Positions 48,812 to 62,630 of a stretch of 64,000 nucleotides of DNA are shown here, piece by piece. Below the pieces are notes generated by a model. The model did no database searches, had not been told where the DNA came from, and saw only the letters and a program-made list of their open reading frames with translations. A program made the position numbers and the translations under genes. Numbering within the stretch: the stretch's first letter is position 1; the number at the start of each line of letters is the position of its first letter. The stretch is from Molossus alvarezi. Taxonomy: Eukaryota; Chordata; Mammalia; Chiroptera; Molossidae. The stretch spans positions 248,001 to 312,000 of the forward strand of contig JBAWUJ010000072.1 of NCBI GenBank assembly GCA_037176705.1, given 5' to 3'.

Positions 48812-50774
48812 AACAAAAATGTGATCCATTGAAAAGAGGGAGTGTCATTCTTTGAACAATGGTCATGGATTCACTTGTTTCAAGACTCTTTCCCCGAAGA
48901 ACCTATGGGAATACACTGGGATAGTCAAAAGTGTTCATGACTGGTGTTCTTTCTGTGCAGAATAATATAATAACATTCAGTTCAAGAGCAGAATGCAAAC
49001 CTTAATACGGTTGCAGTGTTAAATTGACTGTTTAATGGCTCTCTCTTCTAAGAATTGTGTTCTAATAGACATCCTTCTTCAGATAATATCCAAATATTGA
49101 GTAAAAGGTTCTAGGGCTATACCCAGTTCACACGTCCTTGAACCACCACTGTTGTACTGTTTTTCAGATTACGTGTTCTTAGCACAGTTGTGGAAAGTAT
49201 TGATTTAAGGTAATGTGGCAACCTAACTGTTGATAGGTCCATAGACATACTTTTCACTCTAGTTTGTTTGTAGGAGAGTGTATACAAACCAAACCTATTC
49301 CAAATGAACTGTGTGATTACTCTTCACTTCAGTGCACAAAAATCATTTCCATGAAGCCTAGAGCGTGAGGCTCCTCAAAGCATATGTTGTTTTGGTTAAG
49401 TGTTTAAGAAGTGTCCATTTGTAAAGGTGGAATCACACTTAAACTTAGGAGTGTAAGTTTCTTTCTCTTGTTCCAGACAAAGACACACTAGACTTGCTGG
49501 TGCAGTCTTGGATACACTAAATTCTGGGCAAAATTCTGTGAGAGCCAGGGGCCACATTCACTCAGTGGCATATTTTTTTTTTTGGTAAGTTAAATACCTT
49601 TGCAGGGAACGTGTGAACAATCATGTTTTAGTCAAACAACTGTTGGAATGATTGACTATTTCCATTTGGGTTAAGTTAATGCACAGATCTTGAGTAACAT
49701 GAACATTTTCTTGTACACTCTCCTCGTTTAGGGGAGAGATCCAGTCATATCATGGAAAGAACAACTAGGACAGAGCACACTTATGTGTACAATCCAAAGT
49801 TATCCCTTTTTGTGTTCTGTGTTGTTCATGGTTTCAAAAATTGGATCGTATTGAAGCCCATTTTTGAAGGCCATACTTGGAAAAAGATTGCTTTCTGCTG
49901 TAGCAGTTGGTTTCGCATGATTCTTACTCAGAACAGTGAACCAACATATGGTCAAGACTGAATCAATGGAAGGATTGATAACTACTGGTGTTACACATGT
50001 TCATTCGTGAAGCAGTGAAACTGAACACATGTAAAGTGATGTAGTTGAAACACTGGTTGTCTACATGCAAGGAGTAAATCCATGAATTGGAAGACACTGA
50101 CAATTCCATGGGTTTTTCACATTGAACATCTCTGTGAATTAGAACCAGAGGAGTTTTCTAGGGAAAATACACTTGTACAGTGGACCTGGGTATCCACTTC
50201 CATTACTTACACCCTAATTCTGCCCGGGGTGCAGGCCATACTTTCCATTGGAGTGTGAAACAGTGTTGTAAGTAAATGCAGGTGTCTGCCTTCTTTCCCA
50301 TGTGACAAGAAAAGTCAACCTGTAGTAGTTGATGAGGCAGCTTCTCAACATACTACGTTTTAGCCTTGGATATGTGTTGTTTGCCTGGAAGTGTCTAGGA
50401 GTCATCTTGATATCCAATAAATGCTGGGCTGCAGAAATCAAACACATTGGTTAGGGCAACATTCAGGTCATGGAAATCTATACCCTATTCAGTTCTACAT
50501 ACATTCTTTAAAGTTGTTACCGAATGAATCAGTGTCATTCTTGGATCCTGCAGGCATTTCACTGTTTGGACCGATGTCCTCAAAACACATAAGGAGTAGA
50601 TACCTGTTTTCTCCTGAGAATTCAAAGTAAGCACTTTCCATCATTGTGAAATGCTGGAATTGTACCTTGTTCATGAATGAAATCTCCTGAACCTATCTTT
50701 ATAATTCCCTGTGACACATTCAGCCTATTTCTTGATAACTGACAAGTAATCAATCCTCTTATTCAAGCCATTAT
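48812..50774 (+). repeat. Satellite monomer B, unit 5
   Basis: 1963 bp, the majority state at the informative sites (caaacctt near 48997, cttccattac near 50201, ggttaggg near 50449). The T-run is at about 49573-49583. No gene is seen. Confidence 0.93.
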
Positions 50775-50915
50775 AACAAAAAAGTGATCATTTTAAAAGA
50801 GGGAGTGTCAGTCATTGAACAATGGTCATGGATTCACTTGTTTCAAGACTCTTTTCCCGAAGAACCTATGGGAATACACTGGCATAGTCAAAAGTGTTCA
50901 TGACTGGTGTACTTT

Positions 50916-51178
50916 TTTTCTTTTTTTTTTTTTTTATGAATTTTTATTTATTTTTTTGTTACAGATATTTTACCTTTTTACCCCATTGGCACCCCCCACC
51001 CCACCCCCCCTCCACCCTGTCCCCGGCTTAGTTGTCCATGTCCATTGGTCATGCATACATCCATATAAGTTCTTTGGTTTATCTCTTCCCCCCCCCCACC
51101 CCCCATCCCCTCTTCTGTCAGTCTGTGCCCTACTTCCATGTGTCTGGGTCTACTGTATTCCTCAGATTGTTATGTTCA
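50916..51178 (-). other. L1 3' UTR, poly(A) signal and tail, unit 5
   Basis: The 15-T run (50921-50935) matches units 1-4. G-rich tracts on the L1 strand lie at about 50992-51025 and 51086-51110. Confidence 0.85.
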
Positions 51179-54100
51179 TTATATTCCGTATATAAGTGAG
51201 ATCATGTGGTATTTGTCTTTTTCTGCTTGGCTTCTTTCACTTAGGATAATACTTTCCAGGTCCCTCCATGTCGTCTCAAAGGATAAGAGATCTTTCTCTC
51301 TTACCGCTGCATAGTACTCCATTGTGTATATGTACCACAGCTTCTTTATCCATTCTGCTACTGGTGGACACTTGGGCTGTTTCCAGATCTTAGCTATTGT
51401 AAATAGTGCTGCTATGAACATGGGGGTACTTATATTCTTCCTGATTGGTGTTTCAGGCTTCTTAGGGTATATTCCCAGCAGTGGGATCACTGGGTCAAAT
51501 GGAAGTTCAATTCTTAACTTTTTGAGGTAGCCACCATATTGTTTTCCATAGCGGCTGCACCAGTCTGCATTCCCACCAGCAGTGTATTAGAGTCCCCTTT
51601 TCTCCACACCCTCGCCAACACTTGTTGTTTGATGATTTGTTGATGGCGGCCATTCTGACAGGTGTGAGGTGATACCTCATTGTTGTTTTAATTTGCATCT
51701 CTCTGATGATTAGTGATGTTGAGCATTTCTTCATATGTCTCTTGGCCATTTGTATGTCCTGTTTGGAGAGGTGTCTATTCAGCTCCTCTGCCCATTTTTC
51801 AATTGGGTTCTTTGTCTTCCTTTTGTGGAGTTGTAGGAGCACTCTATATATATTGGAAATTAACCCCTTATCTGATACATCATTGGCAATGATGTTCTCC
51901 CATACAGTGGGTTGCCTTTCCATTTTGATGATTGTTTCTTTTGCTGTGCAGAAGCTTTGGAGTTTGATGTAGTCCCATGTGTTCATTTTCTCCTTTATTT
52001 CTGTTGCCTTAGGTGATGTATCAGTGAAAATTCTGCTTCGTATGATGTCCGAAATTTTGTTGCCTACATTTTCTTCTAGAATTTTTATGGATTCACGGGT
52101 CACATTTAAGTCTTTTATCCATTTTGAGTTTATTTTTGTGTATGGTGTAAGTTGATGGTCTAGTTTCAGTTTTTTGCATGTAGCTGTCCAATTTTCCCAA
52201 CACCATTTATTAAAGAGGCTGTCTTTACTCCACTGTATGCTCTTGCCACCTTTGTCAAATATTAATTGAGCGTATTGCCTTGGGTCCATTTCTGGGTTTT
52301 CAGTTCTGTTCCACTGGTCTATATGCCTGTTCTTGTGCCAGTACCAGGCTGTTTTGGTTACAGTCGCTTTGTAGTATAACCTGATGTGTGGTATTGTGAT
52401 CCCACCTACTTTGTTCTTCTTTTTCAAGATTGCTGTGGCTATTCGGGGTCTTTTTTGGTTCCATATGAACTTTTGAAGTATTTGTTCTAGTTCTATGAAA
52501 TATGTCGTTGGTATTTTGATGGGCCTTGCATTGAATCTATAGATTGCTTTGGGTAGTATGGACATTTTAATGATGTTAATTCTTCCAATCCATGAACAGG
52601 GTATGTGCTTCCACTTTTTTATATCTTCCTCTATTTCTTTTTTCAATGACCTGTAGTTTTCTGCAAATAGGTCCTTTACTTCTTTGGTTAAGTTTATTCC
52701 TAGGTATCGTAATTTTTTTGGAGCGATGGTAAATGGGATTGTTTTTTCAGTTTCTCTTTCTGTGAGTTCATCATTGATGTACAAGAATGCCGTCGATTTC
52801 TTGACGTTAATTTTGTATCCTGCTACTTTGCCAAATTCATTTATTAAGTCTAATAGATTTTTGATGGAGTCTTTAGGGTTTTCTATGTACAATATCATGT
52901 CATCTGCAAATAATGGCAGTTTCACTTCCTCCTTTCCAATTTGGATCCCTTTTATTTTTTCTTCATGTCCGATTGCTGTGGCTAAGACTTCCAGTACAAT
53001 GTTAAATAAGAGTGGCGAAAGTGGACATCCCTGTCTTGTTCCTGTTCTTAATGGAAATGTTTTTAGTTTCTGTCCATTGAGTATGATGTTGGCTGTAGGT
53101 CTTTCATATATGGCCTTTATTATGTCGAGATATGATCCCTCTATTCCTACATTGCTGAGCGTTTTTATCAGAAATGGATGCTGGATTTTGTCGAATGCTT
53201 TTTCAGCATCTATTGATATGATCATGTGGTTTTTATTCTTCATTTTGTTTATGTGGTGTATCACGTTTATTGATTTGCGAATATTGTACCAGCCTTGCAT
53301 CCCTGGAATGAATCCCACTTGGTCATGGTGAATAATTTTTTTTGATGTATTTCTGGATCCGATTTGCTAATATTTTGTTCAGGATTTTGGCGTCTATGTT
53401 CATCGGGGATATTGGTAGTTTTCTTTCTTCGTAGTGTCTTTTTCTGGTTTTGGGAGTAGAATTATGCTGGCCTTGTAAAGCAAGTTTGGAAGTCTTCCTT
53501 CTTCTTGAATTTTTTGAAATAGTTTGAGGAGAATGGGTGTTAGTTCTCTTTTGAATGTTCGGTAAAACTCCCCCGTGAAACCATCTGGGCCTGGGCTTTT
53601 GTTTGCTGGGAGAGTCTTGATTACCTCTTCAATTTCCTTAGTTGTTATTGGTCTGTTCAAGTTTTCTATCTCTTCCGGGAATAGTTTTGGGAGACTGTGT
53701 GTTTCTAGAAATTTGTCCATTTCGCTTAGATTGTCGAATTTGTTGCCATATAGTTGTTCATAGTAGTTGTTAACGATCTTTTGTATTTCCGTGGTGTTGG
53801 TTGTTACTTCTCCCCTTTCATTTCTGATTTTGTGTATTTGGGTTCTCTCTCTTTGTTTCTTGGTGAGTCTAGCCAAGGGTCCATCAATCTTGTTTATCTT
53901 TTCAAAAAACCAGCTCTTTGTTTCATTGATCCTTTGAATTGTTTTTTTGGTCTCTATGTCATTTATTTCTGCTCTGATCTTTACTATTTCCTTCCTTCTA
54001 CTTGCTCTGGGGTTTTCTTTTTGTTTGCTTTCTAATTCTTTAAGTTGTGAGGTTAGACAGTCAATTAGAAATTTTTCTTGTTTTTTGAGGTAGGCCTGTA

Positions 54101-55001
54101 GTGCTATGAACTTCCCTCTCAGAACTGCTTTCGCTGCATCCCATAGATTTTGTGTTGTTGTGTGTTCATTTTCATTGGTTTCCAGGAAGTTTTTGATTTC
54201 TTCCTTGATCTCCTCGGTGACCCATTCATTGTTTAATAACATGCTATTTAGCCTCCATGTGTTGAAATGTCTTTGAATGTTCTTGTTGCAATTGATATCT
54301 AGTTTCATGACATTGTGATCTGAGAAGATGCTTGATATGATTTCAATCTTCTTGAACTTGCAGAGATTTAGTTTGTGTCCTATCATGTGGTCTATCTTTG
54401 AGAATGTCCCATGTGCACTTGAGAAGAATGTGTATTCTGTAGTTTTGGGGTGTAATTCTCTGTAGATATCTATTAAATCCATTTGGTCTAGTGCTTCATT
54501 TAGAGTCTCTGTTTCCTTGCTAATTTTTTGCCTAGAGGATCTATCCAGTGCTGTCAACGGGGTGTTGAAGTCCCCTGCTATGATTGTATTGTTGTCGATT
54601 TCTCCTTGGAAGTCCTCCAGAAGATTTTTAATATATTTTGGTGCTCCTATATTGGGTGCCTATATGTTTATCAAGGTTATATCTTCCTGTTGGATAGAGC
54701 CTTTCAATATTATGTAGTGGCCGTCTTTGTCTCTAGTTATGGTCTTCATTTTGAAATCTATTTTATCAGATATGAGAATTGCTACCCCAGCTTTTTTTTG
54801 CTTTCCATTTGCTTGGAAAATTTTTTTCCATCCCTTCACTTTCAACCTATGTGAGTCTTTTGTTGAGAGGTGGGTCTCTTGTAAACAACACATAGATGAG
54901 TCATGCTTTCTTATCCAATCAGCTACTCTGTGTCTCTTTATGGGAGCATTCAATCCATTGACGTTTAAGGTGATTATTGATATGTACTTATTTATTGCCA
55001 T
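51179..55001 (-). pseudogene. L1 ORF2 pseudogene, unit 5
   Basis: Amber at 54660-54662, linker frame open to 53400, RT block at 51507-53318, C-terminal piece ending at 51179 in another frame. The lesions are those of unit 1, with no new one seen. Confidence 0.95.
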
Positions 55002-55046
55002 TTTTGTTTAGTGTGGTTCTATTTTTCTTCCCATTTCTACTGCTAA

Positions 55047-55941
55047 TTACAGCAGTCCTTTTAACATTTCTTGCAGTGCTGGTTTGGTGCTAATGTATTC
55101 CCTTAGCCTTTTTTTGTCTGGGAAGCTCTTTATTTGATCTTCTATTTTGAATGATAGCCTTGCTGGGTAGAGTAGTCTTGGATTCAGATTCTTGTTTTTC
55201 ATGACTTTGATTACGTCATGCCATTCTCTTCTGGCCTGTAGTGTTTCTTCTGAGAAGTCAGCTGAGAGCCTTATGGGGTTCCCTTTGTAGGTAACCTGTT
55301 GCTTATCTCTTGCTGCTTTTAGGATTCCCTCTTCGTCTTTAATTTGTGGCATTTTAATTACTATGTGTCTTGGAGTGGGCCTGTTTGGGTTCTTCTTACT
55401 TGGGACTCTCTGTGCTTCTTGAACTTGAATGCCTTCTTCCTTCACCAAATTAGGGAAGTTTTCTCTCACTATTGTTTTGAATACATTCTCTATCCCTTGC
55501 TCATTTTCTTCTTCTTCGGGGACTCCTATGATGCGAATATTATTACGTTTCCAGTTGTCCCATAGTTCTCTTAAGCTGTCTTCCTGTTTTTTAATAGTTT
55601 TTTTCCTTTTGCTTTTCTGATTGGTTGATTTTTTCTACCCTGTCTTCTAATTCACTGATCCGGTCCTCAGCTTCCCCTACTCTGCTTTTTAAACCTTCCA
55701 ATGTGTTTTTCATTTCGGATATGTCATTTTTTATTTCTTCTTGTTGGTTTTTAATTTCCAATTGGCTTATTTTCAGTGTCTCTATGTCCTTACTCATGCT
55801 GTTCAGCTTCCTCAAGATCATGGCTCTGAATTCTAGCTCTGTTAACATGCCTAATTGCTCCACATTGATCTCATCTTCGGTGGAGGTGTGTTGCTCTTTC
55901 ATTTGGCTTCTGTTTCTGTGTTTCACCATTTTGGCTATCAC
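55047..55941 (-). pseudogene. L1 ORF1 pseudogene, frameshifted, unit 5
   Basis: The seven-T run at 55598-55604 ends the frame after 116 residues. The downstream RRM/CTD part is open at 55047-55469. Confidence 0.95.
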
Positions 55942-56748
55942 TGTGGGCTTTGGAGCCTGTCAAGTTCTCCCTGTGGGTGTTGGTGTTCTGCTGTTTGTGG
56001 CTCCCTCTCCTGTGTTTAGATGAGCGAGGGAGGACCCACGTTGAACACCACTGTCAAGTCTTACTTTCCTGGTTAAAGTTGCCAGCCCAGGAAACGTACT
56101 GTTATCCTCTAGCTTTTTGCCTGGAGGCTAGCAGTCTAGGTTAATTGATGAGTTTGGGGTTGTCAGTTGATTGAAAAACTCCCTCTTGTGCTCAGCCAAG
56201 GGGCTTTCACGAGGGTGGGGCAGATGCTGGTTGTTAGTGAGCCTCAATTAGCACTTCAATGGCCCACAGGATGGGGATGGATCTCCGAGAGAGGGGCTGC
56301 TGCCTCTCCTCAGAGCCCTGGGAAGGAGCAATGTGGCCACCCTCCTGAGTGGCTGCACTCAGCCAAAGCTCTGAGCGCGCTCCAAACCCCGAGTGTCCCG
56401 ACACAGTTCCAGTCCAGTCTGCCCTCCCTCTGCCGGAGCCCAAGGTGAGTGGCTGTGGCTGTTTTAGCCTCTGTCCCGGCTGCGCTGTGGAGACGCCTGG
56501 GAGTGTGACCCGAGGGCGCCTCTCCCAGCTGAGGCCGCTGTGGAGCTGCCGACCTTGGGCTCCCAGCCCCGTCTCGCGCCTTCGCCAGCCTACGGGGATG
56601 GAGTCAGTGTCCCTCGTTGTATGGTCCTCGCAAGCTGCTTTTCTGTTGGTTTTTCCCGTCCATTTGTCTGTGTTATAGTTGTAATTGCAGTTTGGTTCTG
56701 GGAGACGGTCTGTGTAGCTCCGTTCACTCCGCCGCCATTTTTCGGTCC
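55942..56748 (-). promoter_or_regulatory. L1 5' UTR, type X, unit 5
   Basis: YY1-like motif at 56731-56741, antisense donor at 56441-56450. No difference from the unit 1 5' UTR was noticed. Confidence 0.8.
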
Positions 56749-58575
56749 CTGGTGTACTTTCTGTGCAGAATAATATAATTACATTCAGTTCAAGAGCAGA
56801 ATGCAAACCTTAATACGGTTGCAGTGTCAAATTGACTGTTTAGGGGCTCTCTGTTCGAAGAACTGTGTTCCAATAGACAACCTTCTTCAAATAATATCCT
56901 AATATTGAGTAAAAGGTTCTAGGGCTATACCCAGTTCACACGTCCTTGAACCACCACTGTTGTACTGTTTTTCAGATTACGTGTTCTTAGCACAGTTGTG
57001 GAAAGTATTGATTTAAGGTAATGTGGCAACCTAACTGTTGATAGGTCCTTAGACATACTTTTCCCTCTAGTTTATTTGTAGGAGAGTGTATACAAAACAA
57101 ACCTACTCCAAATGAACTGTGTTAGAACTCTTCAGTAGCACAAAAGTCACGTCCATGAAGCCTAGAGCGTGAGGCTCCTCAAAGCATATGTTGTTTTGGT
57201 TAAGTGTTTAAGAAATGTCCATTTGTAAAGGTGGAATCACACTTAAACTTAGGAGTGTAAGTTTCTTTCTCTTGTGCCAGACAAAGAGACACAAGACTTG
57301 CTGGTGCAGTCTTGGATACACTGAATTCTGGGCAAAATGCTGTGAGAGCCAGGGGCCACATTCACTAAGTGGCCTGTTTTTCCTTGGGAAGTTAAGTACT
57401 TTGGCAGGGAAAGTGTGAACAATCATGTTCTAGTCAACTAACTGTTGGAATGATTAAATATTTCCATTTGGGTTAAGTTAATGGACAGATGTTGAGTAAC
57501 ATGAACACTTTCATGTACACTCTCCTCGTTTTCTGGAGAGATCCAGTCATATCATGGAAAGAACAACTAGGACAGAGCACACTTATGTGTAGAATCCAAA
57601 GTTATCCCTTTTTGTGTTCTGTGTGGTTCATGGTTTCAAAGATTGGATCGTATTGAAGCCCATTTTTGAAGGCCATACATGGAAAATTTTTGGTTTCTGC
57701 TGTAGCAGTTGGTTTCCCATGATTCTTACTCAGAACAGTGAACCAACATATGGTCAAGACTGAATCAATGGAAAGATTGATAACTACTGGTGTTACACAT
57801 GTTCATTCGTGAAGCAGTGAAATAGAACACATATAAAGTGATGTAGTTGAAACATTGGTTGTCTACATGCAAGGAGTAAATCCATGAATTGGAAGACACT
57901 GACAATTCCATGGGTTTTTCACATTGAACATCTCTGTGAATTAGAACCAGAGGAGTTTTCTAGAGAAAATGCACTTGTACAGAGGACCTGGGTATCCATT
58001 TCAATTACTTACACACTAATTCTGCCCAGGGTGCAGGCCATACTATCCATTGGAGTGTGAAACAGTGTTGTAAGTAAATGCAGGTGTCTGCCTTCTTTCC
58101 TATGTGACAAGAAAAGCCAACCTGTACTAGTTGATGAGGCAGCTTCTCAACATACCACGTTCTAGCCTTGGATATGTGTTGTTGCCTGGAAGTGTCTAGG
58201 AGTCATCTTGATATCCAATAAATGCTGGGCAGCAGAAATCAAACACATTGGTTAGGGCAACATTCAGGTCAGGGAAATCTATACCCTATTCAGTTCTACA
58301 TACATTCTTTAAAGTTGTTACCGAATGAATCAGTGTCATTCTTGGATCCTGCAGGCATTTCACTGTTAGGACCGATGTCCTTAAAAAACATAAGGAGTAG
58401 GTACCTATTTTCTCCTGAAAATTCAAAGTAAGCACTTTCCATCATTGTGAAATGCTGGAATTGTACCTTGTTCATGAATGAAATCTCCTGAACCTATCTT
58501 TATAATTCCCTGTGACATATTCAGCGTATTTCTTTATAACTGACAAGCAGTCAATCCTCTTATTCAAGCCATTAT

Positions 58576-60526
58576 AACAAAAAGTGATCAATTTAAAAGA
58601 GGGAGTGTCAGTGTTTGAACAATGGACATGGATTCACTTGATTCAAGACTCTTTCCCCGAAGAACCTATGGGAATACACTGGCATAGTCAAAAGTGTTCA
58701 TGACTGGAGTTCTTTCTGTGCAGAATAATATAATAACATTCAGTTCAAGAGCAGAATGCAAACCTTAATAGGGTTGCAGTGTCAAATTGACTGTTTAGTG
58801 GCTCTCTCTTCTAAGAACTGTGTTCCAATAGACAACCTTCTTCAAATAATATCCAAATATTGAGTAAAAGGTTCTAGGGCTATACCCAGTTCACACATCC
58901 TTGAACCACCACTGTTGCACTGCTTTTCAGATTACGTGTTCTTAGCACAGTTGTGGAAAGTATTGATTTAAGGTAATGTGGCAACCTAACTGTTGATAGG
59001 TCCTTAGACATACTTTTCACTCTAATTTGTTTGTAGGAGAGTGTATACAAAGCAAACCTATTCCAAATGAACTGTGTTAGAACTCTTCAGTAGCAAAAAA
59101 GTCACTTCCATGAAGCCTAGAGCGTGAGGCTCCTCAAAGCATATGTTGTTTTGGTTAAGTGTTTAAGAAATGTCCATTTGTAAAGGTGGAATCACACTTA
59201 AACTTAGGAGTGTAAGTTTCTTTCTCTTTTTCCAGACAAGGACACACAAGACTTGCTGGTGCAGTCTGGATACACTGAATTCTGGGCAAAATTCTGTGAG
59301 AGCCAGGGGCCACCTTCACTCAGTGGCATGTTTTTCCTTGGTTAGTTAAGTACCTTTGCAGGGAAAGTGTGAACAATCAGGTTTTAGTCAAACAACTGTT
59401 GGAATGATTGAATATTTCCATTTGGGTTAAGTTAATGCACAGATCTTGAGTAACATGAACACTTTCATGTACACTCTCCTCGTTTTGTGGAGAGATCCAG
59501 TCATATCATGGAAAGAACAACTAGGACAGAGCACACATGTGTAGAATCCAAAGTTATCCCTTTTTGTGTTCTGTGTTGATCATGGTTTCAAAGATTGGAT
59601 CGTATTGAAGCCCATTTTTGAAGGCCATACTTGGAAAAAGTTTGGTTTCTGCTGTAGCAGTTGGTTTCGCATGATTCTTACTCAGAACAGTGAACCAACA
59701 TATGGTCAAGACTGAATCAATGGAAAGATTGATAACTACTGGTGTTACACATGTGCATTCTTGAAGCAGTGAAAATGAACACATGTAAAGTGATGTAGTT
59801 GAAACATTGGTTGTCAACATGCAAGGAGTAAATCCATGAATTGGAAGACACTGACAATTCCATGGGTTTTTCACATTGAACATCTTTGTGAATTAGAAGA
59901 AGAGGAGTGTTCTAGAGATAATGCACTTGTACAGTGGACCTGGGTTATCATTTCAATGACTAACACACTAATTATGCCCAGGGTGCAGGGCATACTTTCC
60001 ATTGGAGTGTGAAACAGTGTTGTAAGTAAATGCAGGTGTCTGCCTTCTTTCCCATGTGACAAGAAAAGTCAACCTGTACTAGTTGATGAGGCAGCTTTTC
60101 AACATACTACGTTTTAGCCTTGATATGTGTTTTTGCCTGGAAGTGTCTAGGAGTCATCTTGATATCCAATAAATGTTGGGCTGCAGAAACCAAACACATT
60201 GGTTAGCGCAACATTCAGGTCATGGAAATCTATACCGTATTCAGTTCTATATACATTCTTTAAAGTTGTTACCGAATGAATCAGTGTCATTCTTGAATCC
60301 TGCATACATTTCACTGTTTGGACCGATTTCCTCAAAACACATAAGGAGTAGATACCTGTTTTCTACTGAGAATTCAAAGTAAGCACTTTCCATCATTGTG
60401 AAATGCTGGAATTGAACCTTGTTCATGAATGAAATCTCCTGAACCTGTCTTTATAATTCCCTGTGACAAATTCAGCCTATTTCTTGATAACTGACAAGTA
60501 ATCAATCCTCTTATTCTAGCCATTAT
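58576..60526 (+). repeat. Satellite monomer A, unit 6
   Basis: 1951 bp, the majority sequence. No gene is seen. Confidence 0.93.
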
Positions 60527-62489
60527 AACAAAAATGTGATCCATTGAAAAGAGGGAGTGTCATTCTTTGAACAATGGTCATGGATTCACTTGTTTCAAGA
60601 CTCTTTCCCCGAAGAACCTATGGGAATACACTGGGATAGTCAAAAGTGTTCATGACTGGTGTTCTTTCTGTGCAGAATAATATAATAACATTCAGTTCAA
60701 GAGCAGAATGCAAACTTTAATACGGTTGCAGTGTTAAATTGACTGTTTAATGGCTCTCTCTTCTAAGAATTGTGTTCTAATAGACATCCTTCTTCAGATA
60801 ATATCCAAATATTGAGTAAAAGGTTCTAGGGCTATACCCAGTTCACACGTCCTTGAACCACCACTGTTGTACTGTTTTTCAGATTACGTGTTCTTAGCAC
60901 AGTTGTGGAAAGTATTGATTTAAGGTAATGTGGCAACCTAACTGTTGATAGGTCCATAGACATACTTTTCACTCTAGTTTGTTTGTAGGAGAGTGTATAC
61001 AAACCAAACCTATTCCAAATGAACTGTGTGATTACTCTTCACTTCAGTGCACAAAAATCATTTCCATGAAGCCTAGAGCGTGAGGCTCCTCAAAGCATAT
61101 GTTGTTTTGGTTAAGTGTTTAAGAAGTGTCCATTTGTAAAGGTGGAATCACACTTAAACTTAGGAGTGTAAGTTTCTTTCTCTTGTTCCAGACAAAGACA
61201 CACTAGACTTGCTGGTGCAGTCTTGGATACACTAAATTCTGGGCAAAATTCTGTGAGAGCCAGGGGCCACATTCACTCAGTGGCATATTTTTTTTTTTGG
61301 TAAGTTAAATACCTTTGCAGGGAACGTGTGAACAATCATGTTTTAGTCAAACAACTGTTGGAATGATTGACTATTTCCATTTGGGTTAAGTTAATGCACA
61401 GATCTTGAGTAACATGAACATTTTCTTGTACACTCTCCTCGTTTAGGGGAGAGATCCAGTCATATCATGGAAAGAACAACTAGGACAGAGCACACTTATG
61501 TGTACAATCCAAAGTTATCCCTTTTTGTGTTCTGTGTTGTTCATGGTTTCAAAAATTGGATCGTATTGAAGCCCATTTTTGAAGGCCATACTTGGAAAAA
61601 GATTGCTTTCTGCTGTAGCAGTTGGTTTCGCATGATTCTTACTCAGAACAGTGAACCAACATATGGTCAAGACTGAATCAATGGAAGGATTGATAACTAC
61701 TGGTGTTACACATGTTCATTCGTGAAGCAGTGAAACTGAACACATGTAAAGTGATGTAGTTGAAACACTGGTTGTCTACATGCAAGGAGTAAATCCATGA
61801 ATTGGAAGACACTGACAATTCCATGGGTTTTTCACATTGAACATCTCTGTGAATTAGAACCAGAGGAGTTTTCTAGGGAAAATACACTTGTACAGTGGAC
61901 CTGGGTATCCACTTCCATTACTTACACCCTAATTCTGCCCGGGGTGCAGGCCATACTTTCCATTGGAGTGTGAAACAGTGTTGTAAGTAAATGCAGGTGT
62001 CTGCCTTCTTTCCCATGTGACAAGAAAAGTCAACCTGTAGTAGTTGATGAGGCAGCTTCTCAACATACTACGTTTTAGCCTTGGATATGTGTTGTTTGCC
62101 TGGAAGTGTCTAGGAGTCATCTTGATATCCAATAAATGCTGGGCTGCAGAAATCAAACACATTGGTTAGGGCAACATTCAGGTCATGGAAATCTATACCC
62201 TATTCAGTTCTACATACATTCTTTAAAGTTGTTACCGAATGAATCAGTGTCATTCTTGGATCCTGCAGGCATTTCACTGTTTGGACCGATGTCCTCAAAA
62301 CACATAAGGAGTAGATACCTGTTTTCTCCTGAGAATTCAAAGTAAGCACTTTCCATCATTGTGAAATGCTGGAATTGTACCTTGTTCATGAATGAAATCT
62401 CCTGAACCTATCTTTATAATTCCCTGTGACACATTCAGCCTATTTCTTGATAACTGACAAGTAATCAATCCTCTTATTCAAGCCATTAT
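60527..62489 (+). repeat. Satellite monomer B, unit 6
   Basis: 1963 bp. T at 60716 is shared with unit 2 (13856), but ggttaggg near 62164 is the state of units 3-5. It is therefore not a simple copy of unit 2. No gene is seen. Confidence 0.93.
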
Positions 62490-62630
62490 AACAAAAAAGT
62501 GATCATTTTAAAAGAGGGAGTGTCAGTCATTGAACAATGGTCATGGATTCACTTGTTTCAAGACTCTTTTCCCGAAGAACCTATGGGAATACACTGGCAT
62601 AGTCAAAAGTGTTCATGACTGGTGTACTTT
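62490..62630 (+). repeat. Satellite monomer C, left arm, unit 6
   Basis: 141 bp up to and including the target copy at 62619-62630. The right arm lies beyond the window. Confidence 0.92.

Larger units (their letters stand above)
50916..56748 (-). mobile_element. LINE-1, near full length, degenerate (type X), unit 5
   Basis: Target copies at 50904-50915 and 56749-56760. It has the X marker set, and its ORF pieces translate identically to those of units 1 and 4. Confidence 0.96.
46861..58575 (+). repeat. HOR unit 5 (11,715 bp), L1 type X
   Basis: X type in the L1 and across the whole right arm of C. It shares ttttctgg near 57531 with unit 4 only (ttttgtgg in 1, 2, 3). Its private base is gcccagggtgc near 58023 (gcccggggtgc in the C arm of the other units). 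Confidence 0.97.
50775..58575 (+). repeat. Satellite monomer C, unit 5, split by L1
   Basis: Left arm 50775-50915; right arm 56761-58575 after the target copy at 56749-56760. X bases run throughout the right arm (ctaagtgg near 57365, tttctgctg near 57696, gttacacatg near 57793, gcaaggag near 57869). Unit 1 differs here by tctatatgc and gttaacg. Confidence 0.93.
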
